From Dakarella massiliensis (GTDB lineage Bacteria; Pseudomonadota; Gammaproteobacteria; Burkholderiales; Burkholderiaceae_F): 64,000 nucleotides of DNA. A program made the position numbers and the translations under genes. Positions 8,400 through 16,444 of this stretch are shown in pieces. The DNA lies in contig NZ_CVTY01000007.1 of the NCBI RefSeq assembly GCF_001182045.1, forward strand, positions 124,001 through 188,000, read 5' to 3'. The first letter of the stretch is position 1. Every line of letters begins with the position of its first letter. The notes under the pieces are model-generated. The model saw only the letters and a list, made by a program, of their open reading frames with translations. It was not told the origin of the DNA and ran no database searches.

Positions 8400-9587
8400 T
8401 CAGCCCTTTTTGCGTTCGTCTTCGGCCCAGAGCGCGATCCGGCGAAGCCCTTCACGGAGCCGGGCCCGGGGTGTCGCGATATTGATCCGGATCCAGCCGG
8501 GGGATGTTTCGCCATAGTGAGCACCGCCATTCACGCGGACGTGATAGCCGTGGAGCAGCTCGTTCTCAATTTCGGTCGATGTCTTCCCAAAGGACGAGAA
8601 ATCGATCCAGGGGAGATACGTGCCTTCCTGAGGCGAAAGGAAGCAGCCCGGGAGTGACTCGCGGACAAACTCCTCGATCACCTTCCGGTTGCCATCGAGG
8701 TAGTGATTCAGGGCGTCGAGCCAGGCCGCGCCCCGGTCGCTGTAAGCCGCGATCAGCGCCTCAATTCCGAGCGGATTCGGGTCGCAGACCTCGTTGATGT
8801 TGATCTGCCGGTCAATCCGGTTCCGGACCTCTGTGACCGGCGCGATGATGTACGCGGTCTGAAGCCCGGCGATATTGAAGGCCTTGGAGGCGGCAGACGC
8901 CGTGATCACATGGTCCTTCGCCCACGGGGAGACAGAGGCGAGCGGCGTGTAGCGGAAGCCTTCAGCCGTGAGTTCGCCGTGGATTTCGTCTGAAATCAGG
9001 AAGATCCCGTGCTTTTCGCAGATCTCAGCGACACGCGTGAGTTCGTCTCGCGTCCACACGCGGCCTGTCGGGTTCTGAGGATTGCAGAAGAGGAGGGCGC
9101 GGGCCTTTTCTCTGGAAGCACGTTCTTCGAGATCCTCGAAATCGATTTCCCAGCGGCCATTCACGAGCTTCAGCGCGTTTTCGCTCAGCACAAGGCCCGA
9201 ATTCCGGACTGAGGAGAAGAAGCAGTTGTAGGCAGGCGTCTGGATGATGACTTCATCGCCCGGGAGGCAGAGCCCCTGAAGGATCGAGGAAATCGCGGGC
9301 ACCACGCCGGTCGTGGGAATAATCGAAGTCCGGGAGAATTCCACGCCGTAACGCTTCCGGTACCAGCTGACGATCGCCTCATAAAAGGCTTTCGTCGGGA
9401 GGCCGTAACCGAAAACGCCGGAATCGAGTTTCTTCTGAAGCGCTTCGAGAATCACCGGGGCGGCGCGGAAATCCATATCCGCGACCCAGAGCTCGATCAC
9501 GTCCAAATCCTGGTCGATATCCCACTTAAGCGAGCGGGTGCCGCGGCGGGCAATCAGCTCGTCGAAATCAAACTGTTCTTCTGCCAT
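8400..9587 (-). CDS. MalY/PatB-family PLP aminotransferase / cystathionine beta-lyase
   Basis: This 395-residue cytoplasmic PLP enzyme matches the MalY/PatB branch of fold-type I aminotransferases. It opens with the family signature RRGTRSLKWD and ELWVADMDF (residues 14-40), has the PLP-phosphate pocket region TTGVVPAISS near residue 91, NPQNPTGRVW near 168, the cofactor aspartate in LISDEIHGEL near 200 and the Schiff-base lysine in SASKAFNIAGL near 237. Such enzymes cleave cystathionine or cysteine S-conjugates; some act as modulators or aminotransferases. The DUF3737 gene lies 24 bp upstream on the same strand, so the two are probably co-transcribed. Confidence 0.9.
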   Translation of the reverse strand: MAEEQFDFDELIARRGTRSLKWDIDQDLDVIELWVADMDFRAAPVILEALQKKLDSGVFGYGLPTKAFYEAIVSWYRKRYGVEFSRTSIIPTTGVVPAISSILQGLCLPGDEVIIQTPAYNCFFSSVRNSGLVLSENALKLVNGRWEIDFEDLEERASREKARALLFCNPQNPTGRVWTRDELTRVAEICEKHGIFLISDEIHGELTAEGFRYTPLASVSPWAKDHVITASAASKAFNIAGLQTAYIIAPVTEVRNRIDRQININEVCDPNPLGIEALIAAYSDRGAAWLDALNHYLDGNRKVIEEFVRESLPGCFLSPQEGTYLPWIDFSSFGKTSTEIENELLHGYHVRVNGGAHYGETSPGWIRINIATPRARLREGLRRIALWAEDERKKG

Positions 9588-9611
9588 CTCAGTTGTGTCT
9601 TGCTCTGTCGA

Positions 9612-10457
9612 TTACTTACGGGTGACGATCTTGCAGTTCGCGGGCGGAAGGGCGTTGCCATCGAGAATGATTTCGCCGATCGAATCCGCCACGATTTCGC
9701 CGCTCGTCGGGTTCTTCACGCTCGTCACCGCACCGCGGATATCCGCGTGCACCGTGCAGTACTCGAAGGCGAGATCCGCGACCGGATCAAACGTGCAGTT
9801 TTCCAGCACCAGGTTTTCGCAGTAGCAAAGCGGCTGCTGACCCTTGATGTGGCAGTTGACGAGGTGGAGGTTCTTGGAGTGCCAGCCGAGGTATTCGCCG
9901 TCCAGCGTGCAGTTGTAGCAGGAGACGTTCTCGGTGTTCCAGAAGGCGTCGCGGGAATGGATTTCGGAATCGAAGACTTCGATATTCCGGCCCCACTGAC
10001 CGAGGTAGTTGCCGTTCAGCTTGATGTTCTTCAGACGGATGTCAGAAGAGTGTGCGAGGAGGTAGTCGCCCTTATCGAAAGAGCTCTTTTCAACGAGAAC
10101 GTTTCGACAGGACCAAAGCGTTTCCTGGGCGTCCGTGAACGTACAGTCGCGGATTTCAATGCCGTCCGAATCGCGGAAGGACTTCGGGCACTCGAACCGG
10201 GTGTTCGTCACCTTGAAGTTCTTCAGGTACCAGAGACCAGAGCGGGCGGTTACCTTGAGAAGGCAGTTGTCGACCACGGTATTGGTATTGATCCAGAGGG
10301 GATACTTGCCCTCAATGTCGCAGTTGGTCAGCGTGAGACTCGTGCCGTGCTTGATGGGAGAATCACCGGCGAGAATCGTAACGTGATCGAGTTTGGCGTC
10401 AGAAAGCTTGTAAAGGGAGCGTTCGCCGCCGAAAGTCTGATTAGTGATGAGCTGCAT
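9612..10457 (-). CDS. DUF3737 right-handed beta-helix protein
   Basis: A 281-residue protein without signal peptide, made of short repeating rungs with a regular NC-x-F/I pattern (for example NCDIEGKYPLW, DCTFTDAQETLW, NCTLDGEYLGW), typical of a parallel beta-helix. It matches the widespread DUF3737 family, which has no known function. Length is normal for the family. It is the upstream partner of the MalY/PatB gene, a pairing that hints at a shared metabolic role, but no direct evidence is visible. Confidence 0.85.
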   Translation of the reverse strand: MQLITNQTFGGERSLYKLSDAKLDHVTILAGDSPIKHGTSLTLTNCDIEGKYPLWINTNTVVDNCLLKVTARSGLWYLKNFKVTNTRFECPKSFRDSDGIEIRDCTFTDAQETLWSCRNVLVEKSSFDKGDYLLAHSSDIRLKNIKLNGNYLGQWGRNIEVFDSEIHSRDAFWNTENVSCYNCTLDGEYLGWHSKNLHLVNCHIKGQQPLCYCENLVLENCTFDPVADLAFEYCTVHADIRGAVTSVKNPTSGEIVADSIGEIILDGNALPPANCKIVTRK

Positions 10458-10631
10458 GATGTTCCAATCTTTCTTTTGTTTTTCGTGGTGCTTTAAATCA
10501 TATCCTGAGGCTTGATAGGCCGTGAGGCATAGTGACCGGGGCTTGATGTAGGACCGGAACCATATCGTTTTTCTCTCGGGATTTAATATAGAGAAGACTG
10601 ATATTGAAGAAAAAAATGAGGAGGCAGCGAA

Positions 10632-11000
10632 ATGAATATTGGTATGAGGATTCTCGCGGCCGCGGTGCTTTCAGCCGCGATTTCGCTTCCGGCGTCCGCA
10701 ATCGGGGGCCCGGGTGTCCCGCCGCCTCCGGGAGCCCCGAAGACCCCCGGCTATCAGGCTCCGGTTCCGCCGGCACCCCGCGCTCCGGCTCTGAACGCGC
10801 GGGCGTATGGCCCGACCGGGCAGTTTGCCGGTTCGGTGAGCCGGGATGGAAGAACGTATGACAGCACCGGGCACTATGTGGGACGGGCGGATTCTTCCGG
10901 CCGGATTTATGGACCGACAGGAAAGTACGTTGGGCGGTCAGATAGTTATGCCCGGCAGCAGAATGCCCCTAAACCCGTTTCCGGTTCTCTCAATCGGTAA
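10632..11000 (+). CDS. Exported protein with three 17-residue GxxG repeats
   Basis: A 122-residue protein with a clear Sec signal peptide (residues 1-23, ending ASA) and a good GAGGAGG ribosome site. Residues 24-57 are Pro/Gly/Ala-rich. Then come three repeats of about 17 residues of the type Y-G/D-x-T-G-x-Y/F-x-G-x-x-x-x-x-G, related to the repeats of the next two genes. The period recalls short beta-hairpin modules such as the 4-fold beta-flower repeats, but that is only a resemblance. It heads a cluster of three such genes on one strand. Confidence 0.75.
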   Translation: MNIGMRILAAAVLSAAISLPASAIGGPGVPPPPGAPKTPGYQAPVPPAPRAPALNARAYGPTGQFAGSVSRDGRTYDSTGHYVGRADSSGRIYGPTGKYVGRSDSYARQQNAPKPVSGSLNR

Positions 11001-11079
11001 CAGGAATACCGGATTTTATTGACTTTTCCTGAAATTCAGGCTAATAATACTATTAATAACTCTTTTTAAGGAGCCGCAG

Positions 11080-11469
11080 GTGAAAGACAGTCAGGAAATC
11101 AGGACAACACGCCGAGCCGTCATCATGGGGCTCTTGCTCGCGGCATCCGGCGCCGCGTTCGCCGACACCAAGTTTTATGACCGGTATGGAAGCTACACGG
11201 GGAAGCGCACTGACGACGGGAAGTTCTACGACCGCTACGGCGCCTATCAGGGCAAAGTGTCGAAGGACGGGAAGTTCTATGACCGCAGCGGGGCGTATCA
11301 GGGGAAGCAGTCCTCAGACGGCAAGTATTACGACCGGTATGGTGCCTATCAGGGGAAGCAGTCGAAGGACGGCAAGTACTACGACCGGAATGGTGCCTAC
11401 GATGGGAAGAAATCGAAGGACGGGAAGTATTACGACCGCTATGGCGCCTATCAGGGAAAGGCGCAGTAA
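11080..11469 (+). CDS. Exported protein with six 17-residue YDRxGxYxGK repeats
   Basis: A 129-residue protein starting with GTG, placed 7 nt after a strong AAGGAG site. The leader TRRAVIMGLLLAASGAAFA looks like a twin-arginine signal. The mature part (residues 30-129) is almost entirely six tandem units of exactly 17 residues, consensus K-F/Y-YDRYGAYQGK-x-S-K-D-G. Each unit has conserved Tyr, Asp, Arg and two Gly and is rich in Lys. The repeats are also similar at DNA level (51-bp period), so copy number may vary. No function is known to me. Confidence 0.75.
   Translation: MKDSQEIRTTRRAVIMGLLLAASGAAFADTKFYDRYGSYTGKRTDDGKFYDRYGAYQGKVSKDGKFYDRSGAYQGKQSSDGKYYDRYGAYQGKQSKDGKYYDRNGAYDGKKSKDGKYYDRYGAYQGKAQ
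11170..11463 (+). repeat. Six tandem 51-bp coding repeats
   Basis: Within the preceding gene, a 51-bp unit is repeated about six times with modest divergence, each encoding one 17-residue module. Units 2-6 share near-identical cores such as TATCAGGGGAAGCAG. A run this regular could expand or contract by slippage or recombination. Confidence 0.8.
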
Positions 11470-11502
11470 CACCGACTGCTGTCGTTTTTTCGGGGTTAAG
11501 CC

Positions 11503-11748
11503 ATGAAGAAAAGTCAGGAACGCTGCCTAAGCCGGCGCGCCGTGATTGCCGGCCTTCTCCTCACTGGAGCGGGAGCGGCGCTCGCCGCTACCAGCTACTA
11601 TGACAAAAATGGTTTCTATCAGGGAAAGAAATCAGACGACGGCAGTTTCAACGACAGGAATGGTTTTTATCAGGGTAAGCAGACCGAAGACGGCAGCTAC
11701 TACGATAAGAACGGGTTCTATCAGGGCAGCGGAAAGAACCGTCCGTGA
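11503..11748 (+). CDS. Exported protein with three 17-residue YDKNGFYQGK repeats
   Basis: An 81-residue paralogue of the preceding gene, 33 bp downstream and in the same transcript. It opens MKKSQERCLSRRAVIAGLLL, again a twin-arginine-like leader followed by a hydrophobic core and an ALA cleavage site. Three repeats follow (YYDKNGFYQGKKSDDG, FNDRNGFYQGKQTEDG, YYDKNGFYQG), then a short basic tail. A strong terminator ends the transcript. Confidence 0.75.
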   Translation: MKKSQERCLSRRAVIAGLLLTGAGAALAATSYYDKNGFYQGKKSDDGSFNDRNGFYQGKQTEDGSYYDKNGFYQGSGKNRP

Positions 11749-11781
11749 GCAGACGCCCCTGTGATCCCTCTTCAGAAAACC

Positions 11782-11817
11782 AAAGCTCCGGAAAGGAAAC
11801 GATCCTTCCGGAGCTTT
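11782..11817 (+). terminator. Terminator of the repeat-protein cluster
   Basis: AAAGCTCCGGAA (11782-11793) pairs with TTCCGGAGCTTT (11806-11817), extended by GGA/TCC inside and followed by a T-run. Confidence 0.85.
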
Positions 11818-11834
11818 TTTATAATCCGCGGACT

Positions 11835-13241
11835 TTACGGAACGAAGCGCTCGGGTTCCGGTGTCTCAAAGGACACGGCTTCCGCGGTGAATCCCGCGTC
11901 TGTCAGTGCCTTCACGCCGCGCTCACCCGTAATGAAGTGGGTGCTCTTCCCGAGGAGCTTTCCATTTGAAAGCACGGGTTTCCCGGCGACCCAGGAGTAA
12001 AGCGCTTTCTGCCGCTCAAGGTCAAAGACCGTGATATCGGCATCGGCTCCCGGAGTGAGATGCCCCTTATTCACGAGTCTCAGATGGCGGGCGGCGTTTA
12101 CTGACGCTTTCACGACAAATTCGGAGAGCGTGAGGGCACCGAACCGGACGAGCGAGAGTCCGGTATCAATAATGACGTTCCTCGGAATGCAGCCGCCGTC
12201 AGTCGAAATCGAGTCGACAACGAAACTTCCGTCGTCCCGCTTCGCCTCGGCGATCAGGAACCGGGCGGAGGCGGGGTTCACGGGGAAAGACCCCGCGGTC
12301 ACCGTCCCCTTCGACTTCCAGTAGTCCACGGCCTCTTTTCCGCCGATCAGGTACGAGATATTGCCGTCGTCATAAATGACGAAGAGGTTCCCGGCGAGAA
12401 TGGCTTTTTCAATTCCGGCCGCGTCCTCGCTGCAGCCAAAGGTTCTGAGGCAGTTGCAGGTGACGTGATCCGTGCAGGCGCCGGTCTTCGTGTCGCAGGT
12501 GAGAATCGTACCGTTCATCGGGCTCACGTACGCCTCGGACCAGATATTCGGATGCGCCTTGAGAAGGTCCAGCGCCTCTTTCACTTCGTCTAGCACCGGG
12601 TTCACGCGGCCGCGGCAGTAGGCGTTGATGTGGGCAAGGTGCAGCGGGGCGTTACCGATCGCGCGGACCACTTCGCGGACCCCTTCAATATTGGACCCGG
12701 CAGTATCTGATCCGGCGTGCCAGGCGATATAGGAGCCGCACTTCACGGCTTCCTCGACGAGAGCCGCTTCGGTTTCAAGCGCCACAGGCCAGTGGCCGCC
12801 GAGAATCTTCACACCGATCGCGCCCGCCTCAAGCGACTTCCCGATCCAGGCGTCCATCGTCGTGCGGTCAGGCGCCTTGGTCCCCATCTGCTTCATGGGG
12901 GAGAAACCTTCCAGCATAGCGACGTTGATGCCGCAGCCGAATTCATGGCTGTCCGCCACAATGCCGGCGACCGGGCCCGCCATATCGAGACACGTGGTAA
13001 CGCCCGACATGGCGGTCATCCGCTGACCGTACCGGGACCCAAATTCGGATCCAAGGTGGAGATGAGGATCAATGACGCCTGGGGTCAGGACAAGACCGTC
13101 GAGAGAAACGATTTCTTTCGCGGAACCGAGGTTACCGCCCACCGCGGCGATCTTTCCATTCTCAATCCCGACATCCGTTACACGGTCCAGATGATTCACC
13201 GGGTCCACAACCCGGGCACCTTTCAGAATGCAGTCCAGCAT
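11835..13241 (-). CDS. Amidohydrolase-superfamily metal-dependent hydrolase
   Basis: A 468-residue cytoplasmic enzyme of the cyclic amidohydrolase superfamily. The metal motif PHLHLG is near residue 59, a candidate carbamylated lysine lies in GVKILGG near 145, further metal histidines in AWHAGS and LAHINAY (about 175-210), and the catalytic aspartate in STDGG near 345. The terminal small beta-domain is formed by both ends, as in dihydroorotase/D-aminoacylase relatives. The substrate is unknown. I chose the ATG at 13241, preceded by GAGG, over a GTG one codon earlier. Four clustered cysteines around residues 240-265 are unusual. Confidence 0.8.
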   Translation of the reverse strand: MLDCILKGARVVDPVNHLDRVTDVGIENGKIAAVGGNLGSAKEIVSLDGLVLTPGVIDPHLHLGSEFGSRYGQRMTAMSGVTTCLDMAGPVAGIVADSHEFGCGINVAMLEGFSPMKQMGTKAPDRTTMDAWIGKSLEAGAIGVKILGGHWPVALETEAALVEEAVKCGSYIAWHAGSDTAGSNIEGVREVVRAIGNAPLHLAHINAYCRGRVNPVLDEVKEALDLLKAHPNIWSEAYVSPMNGTILTCDTKTGACTDHVTCNCLRTFGCSEDAAGIEKAILAGNLFVIYDDGNISYLIGGKEAVDYWKSKGTVTAGSFPVNPASARFLIAEAKRDDGSFVVDSISTDGGCIPRNVIIDTGLSLVRFGALTLSEFVVKASVNAARHLRLVNKGHLTPGADADITVFDLERQKALYSWVAGKPVLSNGKLLGKSTHFITGERGVKALTDAGFTAEAVSFETPEPERFVP

Positions 13242-13423
13242 CACTCACCTCACGATAAGAAGGTCCAAAGGACCGGACAGCCATAACCCGAATGCAACGC
13301 CAGGTCAGAGCTGTTCGGATAAATCCTATTCTAGGTCGGTGAGATGCTCCGCCGGGGTGGGGCGAGCGTGTGCGGCGCGGAAAGGTGAATTGATATAAAT
13401 GACTTTCGGAAGACGGATAAAAA

Positions 13424-13455
13424 ATCCCGGAAAGCCAGGCAGGGCTTTCCGGGAT
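13424..13455 (-). terminator. Terminator of the TSUP transporter gene
   Basis: ATCCCGGAAAGCC (13424-13436) and GGCTTTCCGGGAT (13443-13455) form a perfect 13-bp stem with a U-run on the minus strand. Confidence 0.85.
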
Positions 13456-13479
13456 GGGATCTGACAGATGTGCGATCCG

Positions 13480-14271
13480 TCAAATCGCGCGGGCGATCAG
13501 CTGAATGCCGACAAGGCACATCGCGAGGCAGAGGAGCTTCAGGATCAGTTTCGGCTTGCTCTTCTTCGCGAGCTTCACGCCGATCTGGGCACCGACAATA
13601 GCGCCGACACCGACCGCGATCGCCGGGATCCAGAGAATGTGGCCGAGCATCGCGTGGCTTACCGTGCCGATCAGCGCGCTGATCATCAGAACAAAGGTGG
13701 AGGTCGCGGTCGCGATGATGGTCGGGAAGCCGAGGATGAACATCATCATAGGAACATGAATAATGCCGCCGCCGATACCGAGGATCGAAGAGATGAACCC
13801 GACAAAGAGTGAGAGGAACACACCGAGCCAGAGATTGAATTTCGCGGTCTTCGGGGCAAACCCTTCAATCGGCGTAGAGCCGCGCTTCGAATTCTTCTTC
13901 CACCACATGACGGCTGCCATCAGGATAAGCGTGACGCCGAAGGTGATCGAGAAACCAGGACCCGAAAAATAGTTGGACAGCGTACCGCCGAGCCACGCGC
14001 CCGGAGTTGTCGCGATCGCGAACGGGATCGCCGCGCGGAACATGATGAGGTTGGATTTCCAGTATGCCCAGGAACCTGACATCGCGTTCAGCAGCACACC
14101 GAAGAGGCTCGTGCCGATAACCTGCTGCACGGTTTCAAACGTGGTTCCGTGAGGAGGCATCATCGTAAGCATGAAGAGCGGAACCATGATGAGGCCGCCG
14201 CCCAGACCGACGAGCGCGCCGAAGCACCCGACGCCGATACCAACAAGGAATAGGGTAATGAAAGAAATCAT
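13480..14271 (-). CDS. TSUP (TauE/SafE) family transporter
   Basis: A 263-residue inner-membrane protein with about eight hydrophobic segments in two similar halves. Each half opens with the family motif: GALVGLGGGLIMVPLF near residue 18 and SSILGIGGGIIHVPMM near residue 160. TSUP proteins move sulfur-containing or other small organic anions; the substrate cannot be called. Monocistronic, with its own terminator. A second family member is encoded at 35.4 kb on the other strand. Confidence 0.9.
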   Translation of the reverse strand: MISFITLFLVGIGVGCFGALVGLGGGLIMVPLFMLTMMPPHGTTFETVQQVIGTSLFGVLLNAMSGSWAYWKSNLIMFRAAIPFAIATTPGAWLGGTLSNYFSGPGFSITFGVTLILMAAVMWWKKNSKRGSTPIEGFAPKTAKFNLWLGVFLSLFVGFISSILGIGGGIIHVPMMMFILGFPTIIATATSTFVLMISALIGTVSHAMLGHILWIPAIAVGVGAIVGAQIGVKLAKKSKPKLILKLLCLAMCLVGIQLIARAI

Positions 14272-14376
14272 GATGTAAGTGGATCCGGTTTGTAAGAACC
14301 GGGGCTCGCTGTCCCGGGGTGTGGGGAGTCTAGCGCTTTTGGCTTAGATAGATTCCTGGTTATGGGCGCATAAAAA

Positions 14377-14400
14377 AGGGATCCCGTCTGAAGGATCCCT
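14377..14400 (-). terminator. Terminator of the dihydrouridine synthase gene
   Basis: AGGGATCC (14377-14384) and GGATCCCT (14393-14400) form an 8-bp stem with an A-run on its left, which reads as a U-run for the minus-strand gene. Confidence 0.75.
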
Positions 14401-14410
14401 GGCCTGGGTT

Positions 14411-15382
14411 TTAAACCGGCTTCCACCAGCCGTAAGCGGGTTCAGTCCGGATCGGAAGTGTCGTCGCGATTTCCTGAACGAGCGACTCGTAGTCCGACAC
14501 GTTTTTGGTTTTGAGGAGTTGCTTAAAGAGCTTTTCGCCGCCCTCAAACATGTTCTTCATATAGAACCAGTACTGTTTCATATGGCCGACGGTGTTCCCG
14601 ATGCTTCCGAACGCCGCGACGTAATCCGCCATCAGCGCGTCATGAAATGCCGCGAGCTCTTCACCCGAGGCCGGCGCACCGCCCCGGGCCTCACGGAAAA
14701 TCGCGGGATTCGCGACTGAAGCGCGGCCGATCATGAGCGACTGAAGTTCAGGATGGGTCTTTTCCCACTCGCTGATCTGACTCACAAGGTGAATGTCGCC
14801 ATTAAACCCCACCGGCATCGGGAGTTTGGGGAGTGCCCTGAGGAAACACTCCGTTCTCGGGTCGCCCTTATAGAAGTCATTCCGCACCCGGGCATGAATG
14901 ATGAGTTCCGAAATGGGGAAATCCGCGTACACCCGGATCAAATCGTCGAACTCTTCTTCCGTATTCCAGCCGAGTCGCGTTTTCACGGACACCGCGATTG
15001 GAAGAGGTTCCGCGAACACCGATTCGAAAAATTCCCGGAGCTCGTCCGGATGCCTGAGAAAGCCGCATCCCTTTCCCTTCCCGGTTACCGTGCCCATCGG
15101 GCAGCCGAGGTTGAGGTTCACTTCGCTGTAACCGAGTTCGGCAAGGCGCTTCGCGGCCCAGAGGAACCGGTCCGCGTCTTTAGCCATCAGCTGCGGGACG
15201 ACATTCATCCCGCGGTTCGCTTCAGGGGACAGCTCCCGCATCTGACGCTCCGTGAACTCGGGCTCCACGGTCGGGGTGAAAAACGGGGTGTAGTACCGGT
15301 CGACGCCGCCGAAAAATTCATGATGCCGCCGCCGGAAAACGATCCCGGTGAGGCTTTCCATGGGAGCCAGAGTGAGAAGCAT
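14411..15382 (-). CDS. tRNA-dihydrouridine synthase family protein
   Basis: A 323-residue FMN-dependent reductase that would convert uridine to dihydrouridine in tRNA. The TIM-barrel start LAPMESLTGIVFR binds FMN, NLNLGCPMGTVTGKGKGCGFL (about residue 90-110) carries the catalytic cysteine, and IIHARVRNDFYKG and GFNGDIH line the flavin site, followed by MIGRASVANP and the helical C-terminal domain. The form is closest to the compact DusC-like/bacterial Dus group. I used ATG at 15382; a TTG at 15394 is possible. Confidence 0.85.
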   Translation of the reverse strand: MLLTLAPMESLTGIVFRRRHHEFFGGVDRYYTPFFTPTVEPEFTERQMRELSPEANRGMNVVPQLMAKDADRFLWAAKRLAELGYSEVNLNLGCPMGTVTGKGKGCGFLRHPDELREFFESVFAEPLPIAVSVKTRLGWNTEEEFDDLIRVYADFPISELIIHARVRNDFYKGDPRTECFLRALPKLPMPVGFNGDIHLVSQISEWEKTHPELQSLMIGRASVANPAIFREARGGAPASGEELAAFHDALMADYVAAFGSIGNTVGHMKQYWFYMKNMFEGGEKLFKQLLKTKNVSDYESLVQEIATTLPIRTEPAYGWWKPV

Positions 15383-15580
15383 GGGAGTATTCAAATCAAT
15401 GAGATAGGGATTGCGGGGGAGAGGGTTCAGAGTCCTTTTCCTGCAGGGCGCACATCTTAGCAGATGGGAGAAAAGGTGCGGCGGAAAAAACTTTGCCCGG
15501 AGGCGGGCGGAACCCTCATCCGGGCAGACAGAACTGAAACCGAGGATCAGACCCGCGGTTTCAGGCGGGCAGGAGGTGCG

Positions 15581-16168
15581 TTACTTCCGGGCGCCGTTCT
15601 GGAGATAGCGGAAGACGAGCTCATCCTGAGAGTTTTCGTCACCGGCCTTTCCGCCCTGCGGGAAGATCGAGTACCAGCCGCTCGCGGTCTGACTTGAAGG
15701 GCTCGGCGCCGCGTGGCAGGCGCTGCACTTGGAGTCCTTCGCGGCTTTGGCCTGAGCGGTGAGACCGGCGCCGTCAGCGGTGAGTTTCGAAGAGTCAACC
15801 CAGCCTTCGGCGGTTGCCACGTCCCAGGTCGCGCCGAGAATCTTCGCGGTGCCGGCCGAAGGATCGAGCTTCACGGTGCGGGAAGAGGCGAATGCCGCTT
15901 CAATCACGGGCTTTCCGGGTTCTGCCGAAATATGCGTGGGATCCGCTACACGGGACCAGCCGTGGATCCGGACGCGGGCCTTGCCGCTCACGCGTTCAAG
16001 TTCCTCCACCTGGGTGCCCGCGAGCACCTGACCCGCTACATTCGCTCCCGGGGTCGACGTGATGTCCGTGGTTTCAGTCGTATAGAGAACAGGGCCGGCC
16101 AGCGCAGTACCTGCGAAAGCCGCGGCGATGAGGGCTGCAGCGAGCTGAGCCTTGTAATGAAATTTCAT
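15581..16168 (-). CDS. Monoheme cytochrome c with SH3-like domain, similar to the TorC/TorY C-terminus
   Basis: A 195-residue periplasmic protein with a Sec signal peptide (cleavage after ALA, residue 24). The middle part, beginning LYTTETTDITSTPG and including a GTQVEEL strand and GWSR/GWVDS tryptophans, looks like an SH3-like domain. The single heme site CSACH follows near residue 147, then a helical tail with LVFRYLQNGARK. This order (SH3-like region, one CxxCH, short helical end) is that of the C-terminal part of the pentaheme cytochromes TorC/TorY, here as a free-standing protein without the NapC-like tetraheme half. It may carry electrons to a periplasmic reductase. No reductase gene is adjacent. 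Confidence 0.75.
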   Translation of the reverse strand: MKFHYKAQLAAALIAAAFAGTALAGPVLYTTETTDITSTPGANVAGQVLAGTQVEELERVSGKARVRIHGWSRVADPTHISAEPGKPVIEAAFASSRTVKLDPSAGTAKILGATWDVATAEGWVDSSKLTADGAGLTAQAKAAKDSKCSACHAAPSPSSQTASGWYSIFPQGGKAGDENSQDELVFRYLQNGARK

Positions 16169-16444
16169 AGTGCGCTCTCCCTTCTGAATGGTTTTCTCAA
16201 AAACATTCCGTTATGTTTGTTTTAGCCCCAAGAGACAATAAGTTCAAGACGTTTTAATAGGTAGAAAAGCTTACCTTTTGTGACTAATACCGCCTGAACG
16301 CATTTCTCATTCCCCCATTCCATGCGTGCCATGGACCTCTGCCGCATAATTTGTGAATCACAAAGAAAACAGAACTGGCCGGGAACGCGAAGTCGGAGAT
16401 CCGTCTTTCGCGGCGGCTCACTTTTCTGATAGGGGAAACGGGAT

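Noticed and set aside
9600..10496. 298-codon frame on the plus strand
   Set aside because: Antisense to the DUF3737 beta-helix gene; no domain in the alternative translation.
11170..11463. CRISPR-like regular repeats
   Set aside because: The 51-bp repeats are continuous coding sequence with 17-residue periodicity and no spacers of unrelated sequence.
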